Shown: one piece after another, positions 9,227 through 19,409 of the stretch
Numbering within the stretch: the first letter of the stretch is position 1
Layout: the number at the start of each line of letters is the position of its first letter
Origin: Reichenbachiella ulvae
Lineage (GTDB): Bacteria; Bacteroidota; Bacteroidia; Cytophagales; Cyclobacteriaceae
Length of the DNA stretch: 64,000 nucleotides
Assembly: GCF_025833875.1 (NCBI RefSeq)
Contig: NZ_JAOYOD010000001.1
Location: 1,612,001-1,676,000, forward strand
Direction of reading: 5' to 3'
Position numbers and translations under genes: made by a program
Notes under the pieces: model-generated
The model's database searches: none
What the model saw: only the letters and a program-made list of their open reading frames with translations
Told to the model about the DNA's origin: nothing

Positions 9227-10210
9227 TTAGAATTCTCCTAGGGCCTGATTCTCAATAGACGACAATCTTAAAATTTCTTCATATTCAGCTGCATCCAGAT
9301 CTTGACTAAAGTAATGTACTGGATCAATTTTCTTTCCGTCTTTATGCACTTCATAGTGTACATGTGGAGCAGTAGATCTACCTGAGTTACCAACATACCC
9401 AATGCACTCCCCTCTTTTCACCTTTTGTCCCTTGGTTACATTGAACTTACTCATATGGGCATATTTAGTTACATAACCATATCCATGATCAATTTCCACC
9501 TGCTTACCATACCCGCCAAAGCTTGTGTGTACCTTTTGTACTTCCCCATCACCTGTAGCATATATAGGTGTACCTTTAGGAGCAGAAAAGTCAACCCCTG
9601 GATGTAATTTTCTTACTTTAAGAATTGGGTGAATTCTATAACCGTAACCAGAAGACAGTCTTTTTAACTCTTCATTCGAAATTGGTTGAATGGCCGGAAT
9701 AGAGCGAAGAAACTCCTCTTTATTGCTAGCTAACTCCATCAAATCATCATACGATTTGGTTTGGATATACATCTGCTTTTTGAGTTTATCGATTTGCTTA
9801 CTGGCTTCTAAAACTAGATCTTCTCTTTCTAAATCTTTCTCCAATAAATCTTTGTATCGGTTGGTACCCCCAACACCCGCATTTCTGATAGATGGAGAAA
9901 TGGGTTCTGCCTCGAAAATGACGCGATAAACATTGTCATCCCTATCCTGCAAGGATGCGAGCATATCAGAAGCCGCCTCCATATCTTTTTCAAGAAGGTT
10001 GTAATAGAATAGTAATTCCTCATTCTCTTTTTCCAGCTGAGCGACCACAGGAGATTTAAAATACTTGTTAGAAATAACAAATATCCCAACTGCTAACACT
10101 ACTGAAAGGGAAAGGAAACCTAGGGCATTTAAGATAATGTCCCAAGTAGAGACTTTGACACGCTCGTACTTACAAGATTCTGTGTCGTAATAGTATTTTA
10201 TTCTAGCCAT
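9227..10210 (-). CDS. Membrane-anchored M23 family endopeptidase (LytM-like)
   Basis: This 327-residue protein is predicted to cut peptidoglycan peptide cross-links in the periplasm. It has a short cytoplasmic N-terminus, one membrane segment (about residues 26-46, ILNALGFLSLSVVLAVGIFV), a coiled-coil stalk (about 55-170), and a LytM domain with the zinc motifs HPGVDFSAPKG (HxxxD) and HVHYE (HxH), with GYGYVTKYAHMSK between them. All zinc ligands are present, so it looks catalytically competent rather than a NlpD-type activator. It is divergent from alaS across a 157-base gap and has its own terminator downstream. Confidence 0.94.
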   Translation of the reverse strand: MARIKYYYDTESCKYERVKVSTWDIILNALGFLSLSVVLAVGIFVISNKYFKSPVVAQLEKENEELLFYYNLLEKDMEAASDMLASLQDRDDNVYRVIFEAEPISPSIRNAGVGGTNRYKDLLEKDLEREDLVLEASKQIDKLKKQMYIQTKSYDDLMELASNKEEFLRSIPAIQPISNEELKRLSSGYGYRIHPILKVRKLHPGVDFSAPKGTPIYATGDGEVQKVHTSFGGYGKQVEIDHGYGYVTKYAHMSKFNVTKGQKVKRGECIGYVGNSGRSTAPHVHYEVHKDGKKIDPVHYFSQDLDAAEYEEILRLSSIENQALGEF

Positions 10211-10367
10211 ATTAAATCAGAATATCTAACTTTGTGCTTCGATTTTGGGTGGTAGTCAATATTTTCAGCTTACGGCTTTAAATTTTTCAAATATACACGC
10301 AATTTACTACAATTTTAGAAACTTATAGCAAATCAGCCCATAAGGACGCTGAAAGAACATTTAATAG
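10211..10367. promoter_or_regulatory. Divergent promoter region between the M23 gene and alaS
   Basis: The 157-base AT-rich gap must hold promoters for both directions. A TAnnTTTG-type -7 box lies on the minus strand at 10288-10295 (TATATTTG) and another on the plus strand at 10227-10234 (TAACTTTG). Neither has a clear TTTG box at the ideal 19-base distance, so the assignment is tentative. Confidence 0.35.
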
Positions 10368-13004
10368 ATGAATTCCAGAGAGATAAGAAAACGCTTTTTA
10401 GATTTTTTTGAAAGAAAACAGCACGAAATAGTACCTTCTGCTCCACTTGTCATCCATAACGATCCGACCCTCATGTTTACCAATGCAGGGATGAATCAGT
10501 TCAAGGATTTCTTTCTTGGCAATGAAGACCCAAGCTCCAAAAGAATAGCCGACACGCAAAAGTGCTTGAGGGTATCTGGAAAACATAACGATTTGGAAGA
10601 AGTTGGTTTGGACACTTACCACCACACTATGTTCGAAATGCTGGGCAACTGGTCATTCGGCGATTACTTCAAGAAAGAAGCCATTGAATGGGCATGGGAA
10701 TTACTGACTGAGGAATTCAAACTTCCAAAAGACCGACTGTATGCTTCGGTATTTGGTGGAGACGAAGGTGACAACATGCCTTTGGATCAGGAAGCGCTGG
10801 ATCTATGGAAAGAGATTATCCCTGAAGACCGTATCATCTACGGTAACAAAAAAGACAACTTCTGGGAAATGGGTGAGACAGGTCCATGTGGCCCTTGCTC
10901 GGAAATACACATTGATTTAAGACCAGAGGAGGAAGTTGTCAAAACTCCAGGCAGAGAACTAGTCAACATGGATCACCCTCAGGTGGTAGAGGTTTGGAAC
11001 CTGGTATTTATGCAATTTAACCGATTGGCTGATGGCTCTCTGAAAAAACTACCCGCTCAGCACGTAGATACGGGCATGGGATTCGAAAGATTGGCTATGG
11101 CCATTCAGAAAAAGACTTCTAACTACGACACAGATGTCTTCACTCCTCTTATCGATTTCATCTCCCAAAAGGCCAACGTAAAGTATGGCGAAGATGAAAA
11201 GACTGACATTGCTCTTCGAGTCATTTCGGATCACATCAGAGCCATCGCTTTTACCATAGCTGATGGTCAACTTCCTTCTAACAATAAAGCAGGATATGTA
11301 ATCAGAAGAATTTTGAGAAGAGCCGTGCGATATGGCTATACATTCCTTGATTTCAAGGAACCGTTTTTGCACGAACTATTGCCAGTACTAGCTGGGCAAT
11401 TTGACGGGGTATTCCCAGAACTGACTTCTCAGATTGATTTTGTGGCTAAAGTGATCAAAGAGGAAGAAACAGCTTTCTTGAGAACTTTGGATAAGGGATT
11501 GAGCAAACTGGAAGTCATCAAATCTCAGGTAGAAAACGGAAACAAAACGATCGATGGCAAAACGGCTTTCGAACTGTATGACACCTACGGCTTCCCTTAC
11601 GACCTTACTTCTCTGATCGCTAGAGAAAATGGCTTAAGTGTAGACGAAAAAGGTTTTCAAGAAGAAATGCAGATCCAAAAGCAGCGATCTAAAAAGGACG
11701 CTGCCTCTGCTAAAGGGGATTGGATAGAAGTAAAAGCCATAGATGAAGTCACCTTCCTGGGTTATGATGCTGTGAGCTCTATAGCACAAATTGCTCGCTA
11801 CAGAGAAGTGGAAGAGAAAGGTAAAAAACTATACCAAATCGTTTTGGATCAGACTCCTTTCTATGCAGAGAGTGGTGGACAAGTCGGCGACTCTGGATAC
11901 CTGGCTGATGGTGATGTCAAATACAGCATCATTGATACAAAGAAGGAGAACAACTTGATCATCCATTTTGCTAAGGAGTTACCAAAAAATCTAGAGGCTA
12001 ATTTTGAGGCGGTAGTCAATGTCTCAAAGCGTCGATTGACGGAAAACAACCACAGTGCTACTCACCTACTCCACGCAGCTTTGAGACAAGTATTGGGAGA
12101 GCATGTTCAGCAAAAAGGTTCTTTGGTTAACGAAAAGCTATTGCGTTTTGACTTCTCACACTTCTCTAAAATGACGGATGAAGAAATCCTGGAGGTAGAG
12201 CAGATTGTAAACAAGAAAATACGAGAAAACATCTCATTAGACGAGCAAAGAAATGTACCTATCGAAGAGGCCAAAAAGATGGGTGCGATGGCTCTGTTTG
12301 GTGAAAAATATGGCGATTTCGTTAGAGTTATCACCTTTGACAAGCAATACTCAGTCGAGCTATGTGGAGGAACTCACGTGCCAGCCACTGGCCAAATCGG
12401 TCAGCTAAAAATCGTATCTGAAGGATCTGTAGCTGCTGGTGTTCGTAGAATTGAGGCCATCACTGCAGATGCAGCTGAAAGCTATCAGCAAAAACAAAGC
12501 GAGCTACTTCAGCAGGTCAATGCATTACTTAACAACCCTAAAGATACATTGAAGGCCATTGAATCTTTGGTGAAAGAGAAGCAGGAATTAGTGAAAGAAA
12601 TTGAGGCCTTCCATCAGGAACAAGGAAAGCAACAAAAAGAAAACTTAAAGCAAAAATTAGTAGCAGAAGATGGCGTCAACCTCTTAATAGAGCAAACTAC
12701 GCTACCCAACGCAGACGCATTGAAAAAACTGGCTTTTGAGTTTAAAAATGAAGTTGAGAATCTAATTCTTGTATTGGCTGCAGATATCGCAGGAAAACCA
12801 CAAATTGCAGTCATGATTTCTGACAACTTAGTATCGGAAAGAGGCTTGCATGCCGGCAATATGGTCCGCGAGTTGGCCAAAGCCATCAAAGGTGGTGGCG
12901 GTGGACAGCCATTCTTCGCTACCGCGGGTGGAAAAGACATCAATGGTCTACCACAAGTGATAGAGCAGGCAAAAGAATTAATCAAAAACGTGACGCAATC
13001 ATAA
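10368..13004 (+). CDS. alaS: Alanyl-tRNA synthetase
   Basis: This 878-residue class II synthetase charges tRNA-Ala. The N-terminal catalytic domain starts with SREIRKRFLDFFERKQHEIVPSAPL and includes the motif 2 region MFTNAGMNQFKDFF. The editing domain carries the zinc-binding HSATH (His562, His566) and CGGTH (Cys666 to His670) motifs that hydrolyse Ser- or Gly-mischarged tRNA. The glycine-rich C-terminal DHHA1-like domain ends with KGGGGGQPFFATAGG. Length is normal for the family. gatB follows after three bases, so the two are very likely co-transcribed. Confidence 0.97.
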   Translation: MNSREIRKRFLDFFERKQHEIVPSAPLVIHNDPTLMFTNAGMNQFKDFFLGNEDPSSKRIADTQKCLRVSGKHNDLEEVGLDTYHHTMFEMLGNWSFGDYFKKEAIEWAWELLTEEFKLPKDRLYASVFGGDEGDNMPLDQEALDLWKEIIPEDRIIYGNKKDNFWEMGETGPCGPCSEIHIDLRPEEEVVKTPGRELVNMDHPQVVEVWNLVFMQFNRLADGSLKKLPAQHVDTGMGFERLAMAIQKKTSNYDTDVFTPLIDFISQKANVKYGEDEKTDIALRVISDHIRAIAFTIADGQLPSNNKAGYVIRRILRRAVRYGYTFLDFKEPFLHELLPVLAGQFDGVFPELTSQIDFVAKVIKEEETAFLRTLDKGLSKLEVIKSQVENGNKTIDGKTAFELYDTYGFPYDLTSLIARENGLSVDEKGFQEEMQIQKQRSKKDAASAKGDWIEVKAIDEVTFLGYDAVSSIAQIARYREVEEKGKKLYQIVLDQTPFYAESGGQVGDSGYLADGDVKYSIIDTKKENNLIIHFAKELPKNLEANFEAVVNVSKRRLTENNHSATHLLHAALRQVLGEHVQQKGSLVNEKLLRFDFSHFSKMTDEEILEVEQIVNKKIRENISLDEQRNVPIEEAKKMGAMALFGEKYGDFVRVITFDKQYSVELCGGTHVPATGQIGQLKIVSEGSVAAGVRRIEAITADAAESYQQKQSELLQQVNALLNNPKDTLKAIESLVKEKQELVKEIEAFHQEQGKQQKENLKQKLVAEDGVNLLIEQTTLPNADALKKLAFEFKNEVENLILVLAADIAGKPQIAVMISDNLVSERGLHAGNMVRELAKAIKGGGGGQPFFATAGGKDINGLPQVIEQAKELIKNVTQS

Positions 13005-13007
13005 GTT

Positions 13008-14462
13008 TTGAAAGAAAAAACATCTCAATACGAATTGGTAGTAGGACTGGAAGTTCATGTCCAGCTTGCTACTGAAAGCAAACTATTTGCTCCAGATAAA
13101 AACAGCTTTGGTGATACTCCTAACAGTAATGTGAGTCCTATTACTTTGGCACATCCTGGGACACTACCTATGCCCAATTCGAAAGCGATAGAATATGCCA
13201 TCAAGATGGGGCTGGCTTGCAACTGTGAAATTTCACAGCTGACTAGCTTTGACAGGAAGAATTATTTCTATCCAGATCTGCCCAAAGGCTACCAAACTAC
13301 CCAAGACAATCAACCGATTTGTATTGGAGGTTATCTGGATGTGAAAAGTGGAGTGGGCACCAAACGCATCAACCTGAATAGAATCCATATCGAAGAGGAT
13401 GCCGGAAAATCTATGCATGATGGAGAACACAAAGGCTCTCTTTTAGATTTCAACAGAGCGGGCACTCCATTGATCGAGATGGTAACCGAACCAGAAATCG
13501 GATCGGCAGAAGAGGCAGGGAACCTATTGACAGAAATCAGAAAAATCGTACGATTCCTGGGTGTCGGTGATGGAAATATGGAAGAGGGCTCGCTTCGATG
13601 TGACGCCAACATTTCTCTAAGAAAAAAGGGAAGTGATAAACTGGGACAAAAAGTGGAGATCAAAAACATGAACTCCATTAGAAATGTACAGAGAGCGATC
13701 CAGCACGAAATCCAAAGACAGTCTAGCCTCCTAGATCAAGGAAAGACCATCAAACAGGAAACCAGAGGGTTTGACGATGCTACAGGCAAAACTACAGCTC
13801 AGCGTAGCAAAGAAGAAGCCAATGACTATCGATACTTCCCATGTCCAGACCTCCTGCCAATCAAAATTTCAGATAGTTATTTGTCTGAACTAAAAGCTTT
13901 GATGCCCAAACTACCAGCGGCGATTGCACAAGATCTACAAGACCAGTTTGGGTTGACTGAATATGATTCAGAAATCATTGCAGAGCGCGAGGATCGTGCG
14001 GATTATTTTTATCATGCAGCCAAAATCTGCAAGCATTACAAGAAAATTGCCAACTGGATCATCGGTCCTATTAACAATTATCTGGGAGACCAGTTGTTCA
14101 CCTCCTTCCCTATCACAGCCGAGCGTCTACATGAGCTGATCGATCTGGTAGAGTCAGGAAAGTTGAATTACAACACTGCATCTACTAAGGTGTTTCAGGC
14201 AATGATAGACAGCCCTCAAAAAGGTGCCAATGAAATCGCTAAGGAGCTTTCACTATATCAAGACAATGATGAATCAGGACTTCAAAAAATTGTCGATGAA
14301 GTATTGGAAGGCATGCCTGACAAAGTAAAAGCTTATCACAATGGTAAGAAGGGATTAACGGGCCTATTTATGGGACAAGTAATGCAAAAATCCAAAGGAA
14401 AAGCGAATCCTCAAATAGCAACCAAATTGATTAACGAAACTTTAGAAAAGTTAAGGAACTAA
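13008..14462 (+). CDS. gatB: Aspartyl/glutamyl-tRNA amidotransferase subunit B
   Basis: GatB is the kinase/transamidase subunit of GatCAB, which converts mischarged Glu-tRNA-Gln or Asp-tRNA-Asn to the amide forms. The 484-residue protein opens with YELVVGLEVHVQL, and has SFDRKNYFYPDLPKGYQTTQ and RCDANISLR in the barrel-like core and a C-terminal helical YqeY-like tail ending in GKANPQIATKLINETLEKL. The start codon is TTG at 13008; no ATG occurs before the conserved VGLEVHVQL motif, so the TTG start is well supported. It follows alaS by three bases. gatA and gatC are not in the window. Confidence 0.96.
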   Translation: MKEKTSQYELVVGLEVHVQLATESKLFAPDKNSFGDTPNSNVSPITLAHPGTLPMPNSKAIEYAIKMGLACNCEISQLTSFDRKNYFYPDLPKGYQTTQDNQPICIGGYLDVKSGVGTKRINLNRIHIEEDAGKSMHDGEHKGSLLDFNRAGTPLIEMVTEPEIGSAEEAGNLLTEIRKIVRFLGVGDGNMEEGSLRCDANISLRKKGSDKLGQKVEIKNMNSIRNVQRAIQHEIQRQSSLLDQGKTIKQETRGFDDATGKTTAQRSKEEANDYRYFPCPDLLPIKISDSYLSELKALMPKLPAAIAQDLQDQFGLTEYDSEIIAEREDRADYFYHAAKICKHYKKIANWIIGPINNYLGDQLFTSFPITAERLHELIDLVESGKLNYNTASTKVFQAMIDSPQKGANEIAKELSLYQDNDESGLQKIVDEVLEGMPDKVKAYHNGKKGLTGLFMGQVMQKSKGKANPQIATKLINETLEKLRN

Positions 14463-14502
14463 TCTCTTCAGCTAGCGTTGAGGGATACAAAAGAATTAAA
14501 AT

Positions 14503-15603
14503 ATGAGAAACGCAGTATTATTTATTCTTGGGATTGCGCTTTGGTCATGTAGCACCAAACCAGAAGGAGCGCAAATAGCAGGTAGCTATGAAAATCCTCA
14601 AGAAAGCGAATTAGTTAAAATTGAATTGGTTAAAAACAACGAATTGACTGTAGTCGATTCTTTCTACTTAGATCAGAGCGGTTCTTTTGACCGTTCGGTT
14701 GTATTGACAGAGCCATCATTTTTGAGACTCAATTTTTACAACAAACATATCGTCAATATGGTTTTGACCAATGAGGACAATGTACAATTGGTCAAAACGG
14801 AAGACAACCTGGATCAGCCTTATCGAATCACTGGTTCTAAACACACGGATTATATTTACGAAGTTTCACAGCTGAAAAAGGACTTTGAGGGAAAGGTTCA
14901 GCAACTCAATGATAAATTCCTGGAAGCAAGAAACTCAGGTGATATGTCAGCTCTGGAAGACATCAAGTCAGAGTTTCTTACGATGCAAAAAATCAACAAT
15001 GATGCCATCAAGCAAGAAATCTGGAAAATGGACAATTCTATCTCTGGCATCCTTTCTACTTCATTCTTAAACGAAGAAGAAGAATTTAGCTTTCTTGATA
15101 GTCTTGCTCAGAAGTACGAAAAGCAATTACCTAACTCGAGTTACACTGCTGATTTAACTCAAAAGGTAAATAGCATGAGAAACCTGGCTATAGGCGCAGA
15201 GGCTCCTGAAATCAGCCTTCCTAACCCCAATGGAGAAATCATCACCCTGAGTTCTTTGAGAGGAAAATATGTATTGATTGACTTTTGGGCAGCCTGGTGC
15301 AGACCCTGTAGAATGGAAAACCCAAATGTGGTAAAAATGTACGAAAAATATCACGACAAGGGATTTGATATTTTGGGTGTGTCACTGGATAGAAAAAAGG
15401 AATCGTGGGTACAAGCCATTCAGCAGGATGGCCTCAATTGGAACCATGTTTCTGACCTGCAGTACTTCAATTCAGAAGCAGCTCAATTGTACCAAATCAA
15501 CTCGATACCTGCTACCTATTTAATTGATCCAGAAGGTAAAATTATTGGCAAGAATCTCAGAGGTCCGGTTCTTGAAGCGAAGTTGGAAGAGATATTCGGA
15601 TAA
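14503..15603 (+). CDS. TlpA-like thioredoxin-fold lipoprotein with DUF4369-type N-terminus
   Basis: This 366-residue protein has a lipoprotein signal (ALWSC), an N-terminal beta-sandwich region of the DUF4369 kind (about residues 20-110), a helical linker, and a C-terminal TlpA/AhpC-like thioredoxin domain (about 225-366). The redox motif WCRPC has Cys266 and Cys269. DUF4369-thioredoxin fusions are abundant in Bacteroidota and probably act as envelope thiol-disulfide reductases; the partner is unknown. The gene ends just before a strong terminator and is 40 bases downstream of gatB. Confidence 0.9.
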   Translation: MRNAVLFILGIALWSCSTKPEGAQIAGSYENPQESELVKIELVKNNELTVVDSFYLDQSGSFDRSVVLTEPSFLRLNFYNKHIVNMVLTNEDNVQLVKTEDNLDQPYRITGSKHTDYIYEVSQLKKDFEGKVQQLNDKFLEARNSGDMSALEDIKSEFLTMQKINNDAIKQEIWKMDNSISGILSTSFLNEEEEFSFLDSLAQKYEKQLPNSSYTADLTQKVNSMRNLAIGAEAPEISLPNPNGEIITLSSLRGKYVLIDFWAAWCRPCRMENPNVVKMYEKYHDKGFDILGVSLDRKKESWVQAIQQDGLNWNHVSDLQYFNSEAAQLYQINSIPATYLIDPEGKIIGKNLRGPVLEAKLEEIFG

Positions 15604-15627
15604 AAGGCCCAAAAGAAAAGAAACATG

Positions 15628-15658
15628 AAAGGTGATTAGGTAACTGATCACCTTTTTT
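15628..15658 (+). terminator. Rho-independent terminator after the thioredoxin-like gene
   Basis: GGTGAT (15631-15636) pairs with ATCACC (15647-15652); inner pairing of TAG with CTG leaves a GTAA (GNRA-type) loop. Six T residues follow on the plus strand. It ends the alaS-gatB-thioredoxin unit. Confidence 0.87.
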
Positions 15659-15662
15659 ATTG

Positions 15663-17057
15663 TCATTGAACAAGGGCAAATTCATAGCCATTGCAAGGAT
15701 TAAACACCCTGAAAATAACCAGCCCCTCCTGAACAGGCCATTCAGAAATATAAAATTGTCCTCCTTCAAATATTTCGTCAGTTACTGTTCTTAGGTTCTG
15801 CTCATCACTCGCATCTACATCAGCTGCATTCGTATAGTTAAACTCTTCATTCAATAGAACTTGAATATAGTTACCCTGTACAGCTACAGTTTCAAAGCCT
15901 CGTAGGTGTGTTTGGTTCACATCATTGTCATCAGAAAAACTAATCCCAACAGAATAATCGATCTCTGCCGAATCTCTCCCATAATTAAAGATAAAGCCAG
16001 TAGCCTCAGGATAAGTTGATCCAATAATCAGATCCTCTGATGTAAGTGACAAACCTGTACTATCCCCTACAAAGAAGACATTAACTGAATATGGAATATC
16101 TGGCTGAGCTGTAAACAAAAGCCCTCCAGACTGAAATAAGCTATGTCTCAATTCGCCTGCGCCTAATCCTGCTATCGAAGTAGAATATACCGGAGACAGT
16201 CTAGTTTCTGCATCACAATACACCTCGCCTGTTTCACTATATGAATCCAGAGATACCCTTGAGATACTAAAGTTTTTACCTCCATATTCAAATGCAATAG
16301 GTGACTCCAGAACCATGTCTCCATCCAAAAAGGAAAAACCTGTAGTAAGATTAATGTCCACCCAATTAGCGGCAGTAATCGCCGTTAAATCACTTCCCTG
16401 AGCAGCCCCATCTAGCGTTATAAACCTTTTCACTAAATCAACCTCCCAATAAATGGACACATCATCATTCGCTAGATAAAGTTGTTGGATGATTTGGTCA
16501 CCAAAAGGCTGTGAGTAAAATCGATAAGAATCAAATGCATCAGCCTCCTCTCTGGAAAAAGCATCAGCGGCATTAGCCGGTGCAGGCACCAAAGTTATGA
16601 TCGTCGTTTCGTCTGCTGGATCAGTTTTGCTATAAAGCCTGAGGTTACCATCTACTTCGTCCAAATAAAAGAACTCAAACTCCGCTCCAAAAGTAGATTG
16701 GTCTTGCTCAAACAAATAATGAAACACAGCGTAGGTTTCAAGTGTCAATTGAATATCCAATTGCACGTCTACCCTATATGGAATGGTCTGATCAAATAAA
16801 CTCCCCTCCTCGTTAGCCACATCCGATTGAATTCGAACCTCATTTTCATCAAAATCCATGAGAATATAGTAAGTCCCTGCTTCTGGAACAGGTCGATAAT
16901 CCAGCATCCAGCCATGCTCAGGAGCCATCAATTTATCCTTTAGATCATTGATGGCAGCTTCCCTGCGTTCATCAGCAGGTGCTAGTTTAGGTTCGTACTC
17001 CTGCGTACAACCGAAGGCCAATCCAGCCAGCAACGCTATGTAAAGTCCTATTCTCAT
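15663..17057 (-). CDS. DUF4302 family lipoprotein
   Basis: This 464-residue lipoprotein (signal LLAGLAFGC, Cys17) belongs to the DUF4302 family found beside SusC/SusD pairs in Bacteroidota. The N-terminal motif DERREAAINDLKDKLMAPEHGWMLDY-like region (about residues 28-55) is the part I recognise; the rest is beta-rich with no catalytic motif. Its ATG overlaps the stop of the metallohydrolase gene by four bases, so it is translationally coupled as the last gene of the import locus. By position it may be a surface substrate-binding partner of the SusCD complex (inference). Confidence 0.85.
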   Translation of the reverse strand: MRIGLYIALLAGLAFGCTQEYEPKLAPADERREAAINDLKDKLMAPEHGWMLDYRPVPEAGTYYILMDFDENEVRIQSDVANEEGSLFDQTIPYRVDVQLDIQLTLETYAVFHYLFEQDQSTFGAEFEFFYLDEVDGNLRLYSKTDPADETTIITLVPAPANAADAFSREEADAFDSYRFYSQPFGDQIIQQLYLANDDVSIYWEVDLVKRFITLDGAAQGSDLTAITAANWVDINLTTGFSFLDGDMVLESPIAFEYGGKNFSISRVSLDSYSETGEVYCDAETRLSPVYSTSIAGLGAGELRHSLFQSGGLLFTAQPDIPYSVNVFFVGDSTGLSLTSEDLIIGSTYPEATGFIFNYGRDSAEIDYSVGISFSDDNDVNQTHLRGFETVAVQGNYIQVLLNEEFNYTNAADVDASDEQNLRTVTDEIFEGGQFYISEWPVQEGLVIFRVFNPCNGYEFALVQ

Positions 17058-17914
17058 AGTTTACTTTGCAATTCATTTCTTAGATCATCCAAATCAATTC
17101 CTGTCACCTTCAGGTAGTGATCTTTAACTGAAGTTACCTTTTCTTGCAATCTGGACCTACCTTCATTTCGTTCTTCACATTCTGCATCAATGCAATCTTC
17201 CAAGGTCAAATAAGTCTCATGAAAATCTTCATCAAACACATAAAAAGCCACAATCTCAGCAAAATCCTCATTGACAGAGCTAGTAGCATAGGGAGATACA
17301 AACCCGCGCTTCAGGGCTTCATCTTCGGTTAGATTGAACCAGGAACCCGAACTGGTATATCCTTGAGGTGAAATATTTTCAAAATTGGCAGGCAACTTAA
17401 ATTCCTGATGAACAATATGAGCAAACTCATGGTAAGTCACTTGCAATTGCAGCTGCACCCAGTTTGGATCGGCTAAATCATAACTATTCACATCCGTATA
17501 GGTAATTCTGGCCCCCGCATCGGCAGTACCCAGAGTGACAGTTCCATCATTGTTGTAAATAGGGCTACCTAAAAAGATCAGCTCAGCAGGAACGTATCGT
17601 CTAAAAAAAGCCTCACCATTGGGTACCGCTTTATAGGTATTAAACCAATACTCTTCTACAAAATCCAACATTGGACGAACTATTTCCAATTTAGGAGGAA
17701 CTACATTTTGCCCAGGATCTACATAGTTATCGACATATTTGTATCGTACCGCGACGTTATACTCCTGAATGAAATTCTCATCAATATAAATATCCAGATC
17801 AGAAGTCAATTCAGCTTCCTTCTTCTTGTCAACATTGAGATCATCTTCCTTCAAACAAGAAGAAAGTGAAATCAACCCAACTAACACCCAAATATTTTTC
17901 ATCCTTATTTTCAT
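17054..17914 (-). CDS. Substrate import-associated zinc metallohydrolase lipoprotein
   Basis: This 286-residue lipoprotein (GLISLSSC) contains the gluzincin motif HEFAH (His162, Glu163, His166) followed by IVHQ. A downstream acidic stretch, NEDFAEIVAFYVFD, could supply the third zinc ligand. It matches the family NCBI calls substrate import-associated zinc metallohydrolase lipoprotein (related to Peptidase_Mx1), named because it is always near SusC/SusD. The natural substrate is not established for the family as far as I know. It begins one base after the SusD stop and overlaps the DUF4302 gene by four bases. Confidence 0.9.
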   Translation of the reverse strand: MKIRMKNIWVLVGLISLSSCLKEDDLNVDKKKEAELTSDLDIYIDENFIQEYNVAVRYKYVDNYVDPGQNVVPPKLEIVRPMLDFVEEYWFNTYKAVPNGEAFFRRYVPAELIFLGSPIYNNDGTVTLGTADAGARITYTDVNSYDLADPNWVQLQLQVTYHEFAHIVHQEFKLPANFENISPQGYTSSGSWFNLTEDEALKRGFVSPYATSSVNEDFAEIVAFYVFDEDFHETYLTLEDCIDAECEERNEGRSRLQEKVTSVKDHYLKVTGIDLDDLRNELQSKL

Positions 17915-17915
17915 A

Positions 17916-19409
17916 TCATCTCGGGTTATCTTCTAACCCACCTACGTCCTGCGCAGATTGAGGTATTTGCAACACTTTTCTTGGGTCATCTGAGCTCAAC
18001 ACATCGGTACTACCATCTGCGAACTGATGTTGAACGGTCATTCCATATCTTTTGATATCAAACCATCTAAGACCTTGACCTACAAACTCCTTTCGTCTTT
18101 CGAAAAGAAGATAATTCAATAATATATCCTGATCGGTAAAACTAGGTTCATTCTCTGCTCCATAAAAACTTCTCAACACATCCAAAGTCAAGGTAACATC
18201 TGCTACTCCTGTGTATCTCCTATCGGTTAGTATCTGTAAATCGGCCAAAGCAGCTGACAAATTACCGCTGTAAACATTCGCCTCTATACGATTGAACAAG
18301 ACTTCTTCACCCTTGAACATAACTCCAATATGATAGGGCAATCCGGTATTTGAATTCAAACTGCTTCTCTCGAACAAACTCTCGTATCTCACAGGATATA
18401 AAGCATTCAAGCCCTTTACAAAGGCTGGATTTTCTCTTTCGTCTGTCGCCCCAAATGGATTAGTCCCGTAAAGGCTGCTATAAAAATTTTCGTCTACTCC
18501 GAATGCAAAATCTGTACGCTGTACTAATGAAATTTTCCTCATCAACAACAAATTAGCTGGCTCCTCTGCTGAGGAAAACAATTGAGGATAGCCTGTAATA
18601 GATGACTTGGCTGCCTGATATTCATCTGACGTAAAGTCCCGAACATAGGCCTCAGGATTACTCCCCAGGAGCTCATTACTATATTGCAAGGACCGAATAA
18701 AATCCCCCTTGTACAAGTAGAACCTGCTAGCAAAGGCCAAAGCAGCATTTCTGTTAAAATGATATTTACCTGAACCACTAAAGAAGGATTCATTCAGGTT
18801 GTCCAAACCATCTAGCAAATCATCTTCTACCAGACTATAAACTCTGGATACTGAGGCTCTCTCATATTGGGCCAAAAATTCTGATTCTGGTGTTTTGATA
18901 TAAGGCACTCCTTCATCTGAAGAGGCTCCATTTATGTTGTAATGTTCGCCAAACATATTGACAAGCATAAAATGGGCATAAGCTCTGGTCAGCAGGGCCT
19001 CCGCCTCTATGGCCTTCTTTTGAGCCCTTTCCTCGTCACTATCCGCTGGCAAGTCATCTAGCACTGTTAAAACCTCATTGGCATGAGCTATGGCGTTGTA
19101 TGACTCATACCAGTAAAAATCTGGTGAATCCTGCTCGTCTGGTCCTGCCACCACATCTTCCCATCTGAACATGTCTTCATGAGCAGGTCTGATGTTGGTG
19201 CCAAAAGTGTAAAAGAAATCATCTGTCATCCAATCCGTGAATGCCGGACTAGCCACCGAATAGGCATTGGTCAAAAGCTGAGCTGCCTTATCCAGATCAT
19301 TTAGCTCCACGCGATTGTCAGGGTTGACATCCAAATATTCATCGCAACTGCTAATCCCAATGGATAGTGCGAAGCATAAACTTAGATATGTAATTTTCTT
19401 GCGTATCAT
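17916..19409 (-). CDS. SusD/RagB-type nutrient-binding outer-membrane lipoprotein
   Basis: This 497-residue protein is the extracellular lid of a SusCD transporter: it captures substrate and hands it to the SusC channel. It has a lipobox (IGISSC), the family start DEYLDVNPDNRVELNDLDKA, TPR-like helices, and the typical C-terminal ERRKEFVGQGLRWFDIKRYG. Its ATG overlaps the SusC stop by four bases. The ligand is unknown; no glycoside hydrolase or sulfatase gene is nearby, so polysaccharide uptake is not supported by context. Confidence 0.96.
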   Translation of the reverse strand: MIRKKITYLSLCFALSIGISSCDEYLDVNPDNRVELNDLDKAAQLLTNAYSVASPAFTDWMTDDFFYTFGTNIRPAHEDMFRWEDVVAGPDEQDSPDFYWYESYNAIAHANEVLTVLDDLPADSDEERAQKKAIEAEALLTRAYAHFMLVNMFGEHYNINGASSDEGVPYIKTPESEFLAQYERASVSRVYSLVEDDLLDGLDNLNESFFSGSGKYHFNRNAALAFASRFYLYKGDFIRSLQYSNELLGSNPEAYVRDFTSDEYQAAKSSITGYPQLFSSAEEPANLLLMRKISLVQRTDFAFGVDENFYSSLYGTNPFGATDERENPAFVKGLNALYPVRYESLFERSSLNSNTGLPYHIGVMFKGEEVLFNRIEANVYSGNLSAALADLQILTDRRYTGVADVTLTLDVLRSFYGAENEPSFTDQDILLNYLLFERRKEFVGQGLRWFDIKRYGMTVQHQFADGSTDVLSSDDPRKVLQIPQSAQDVGGLEDNPR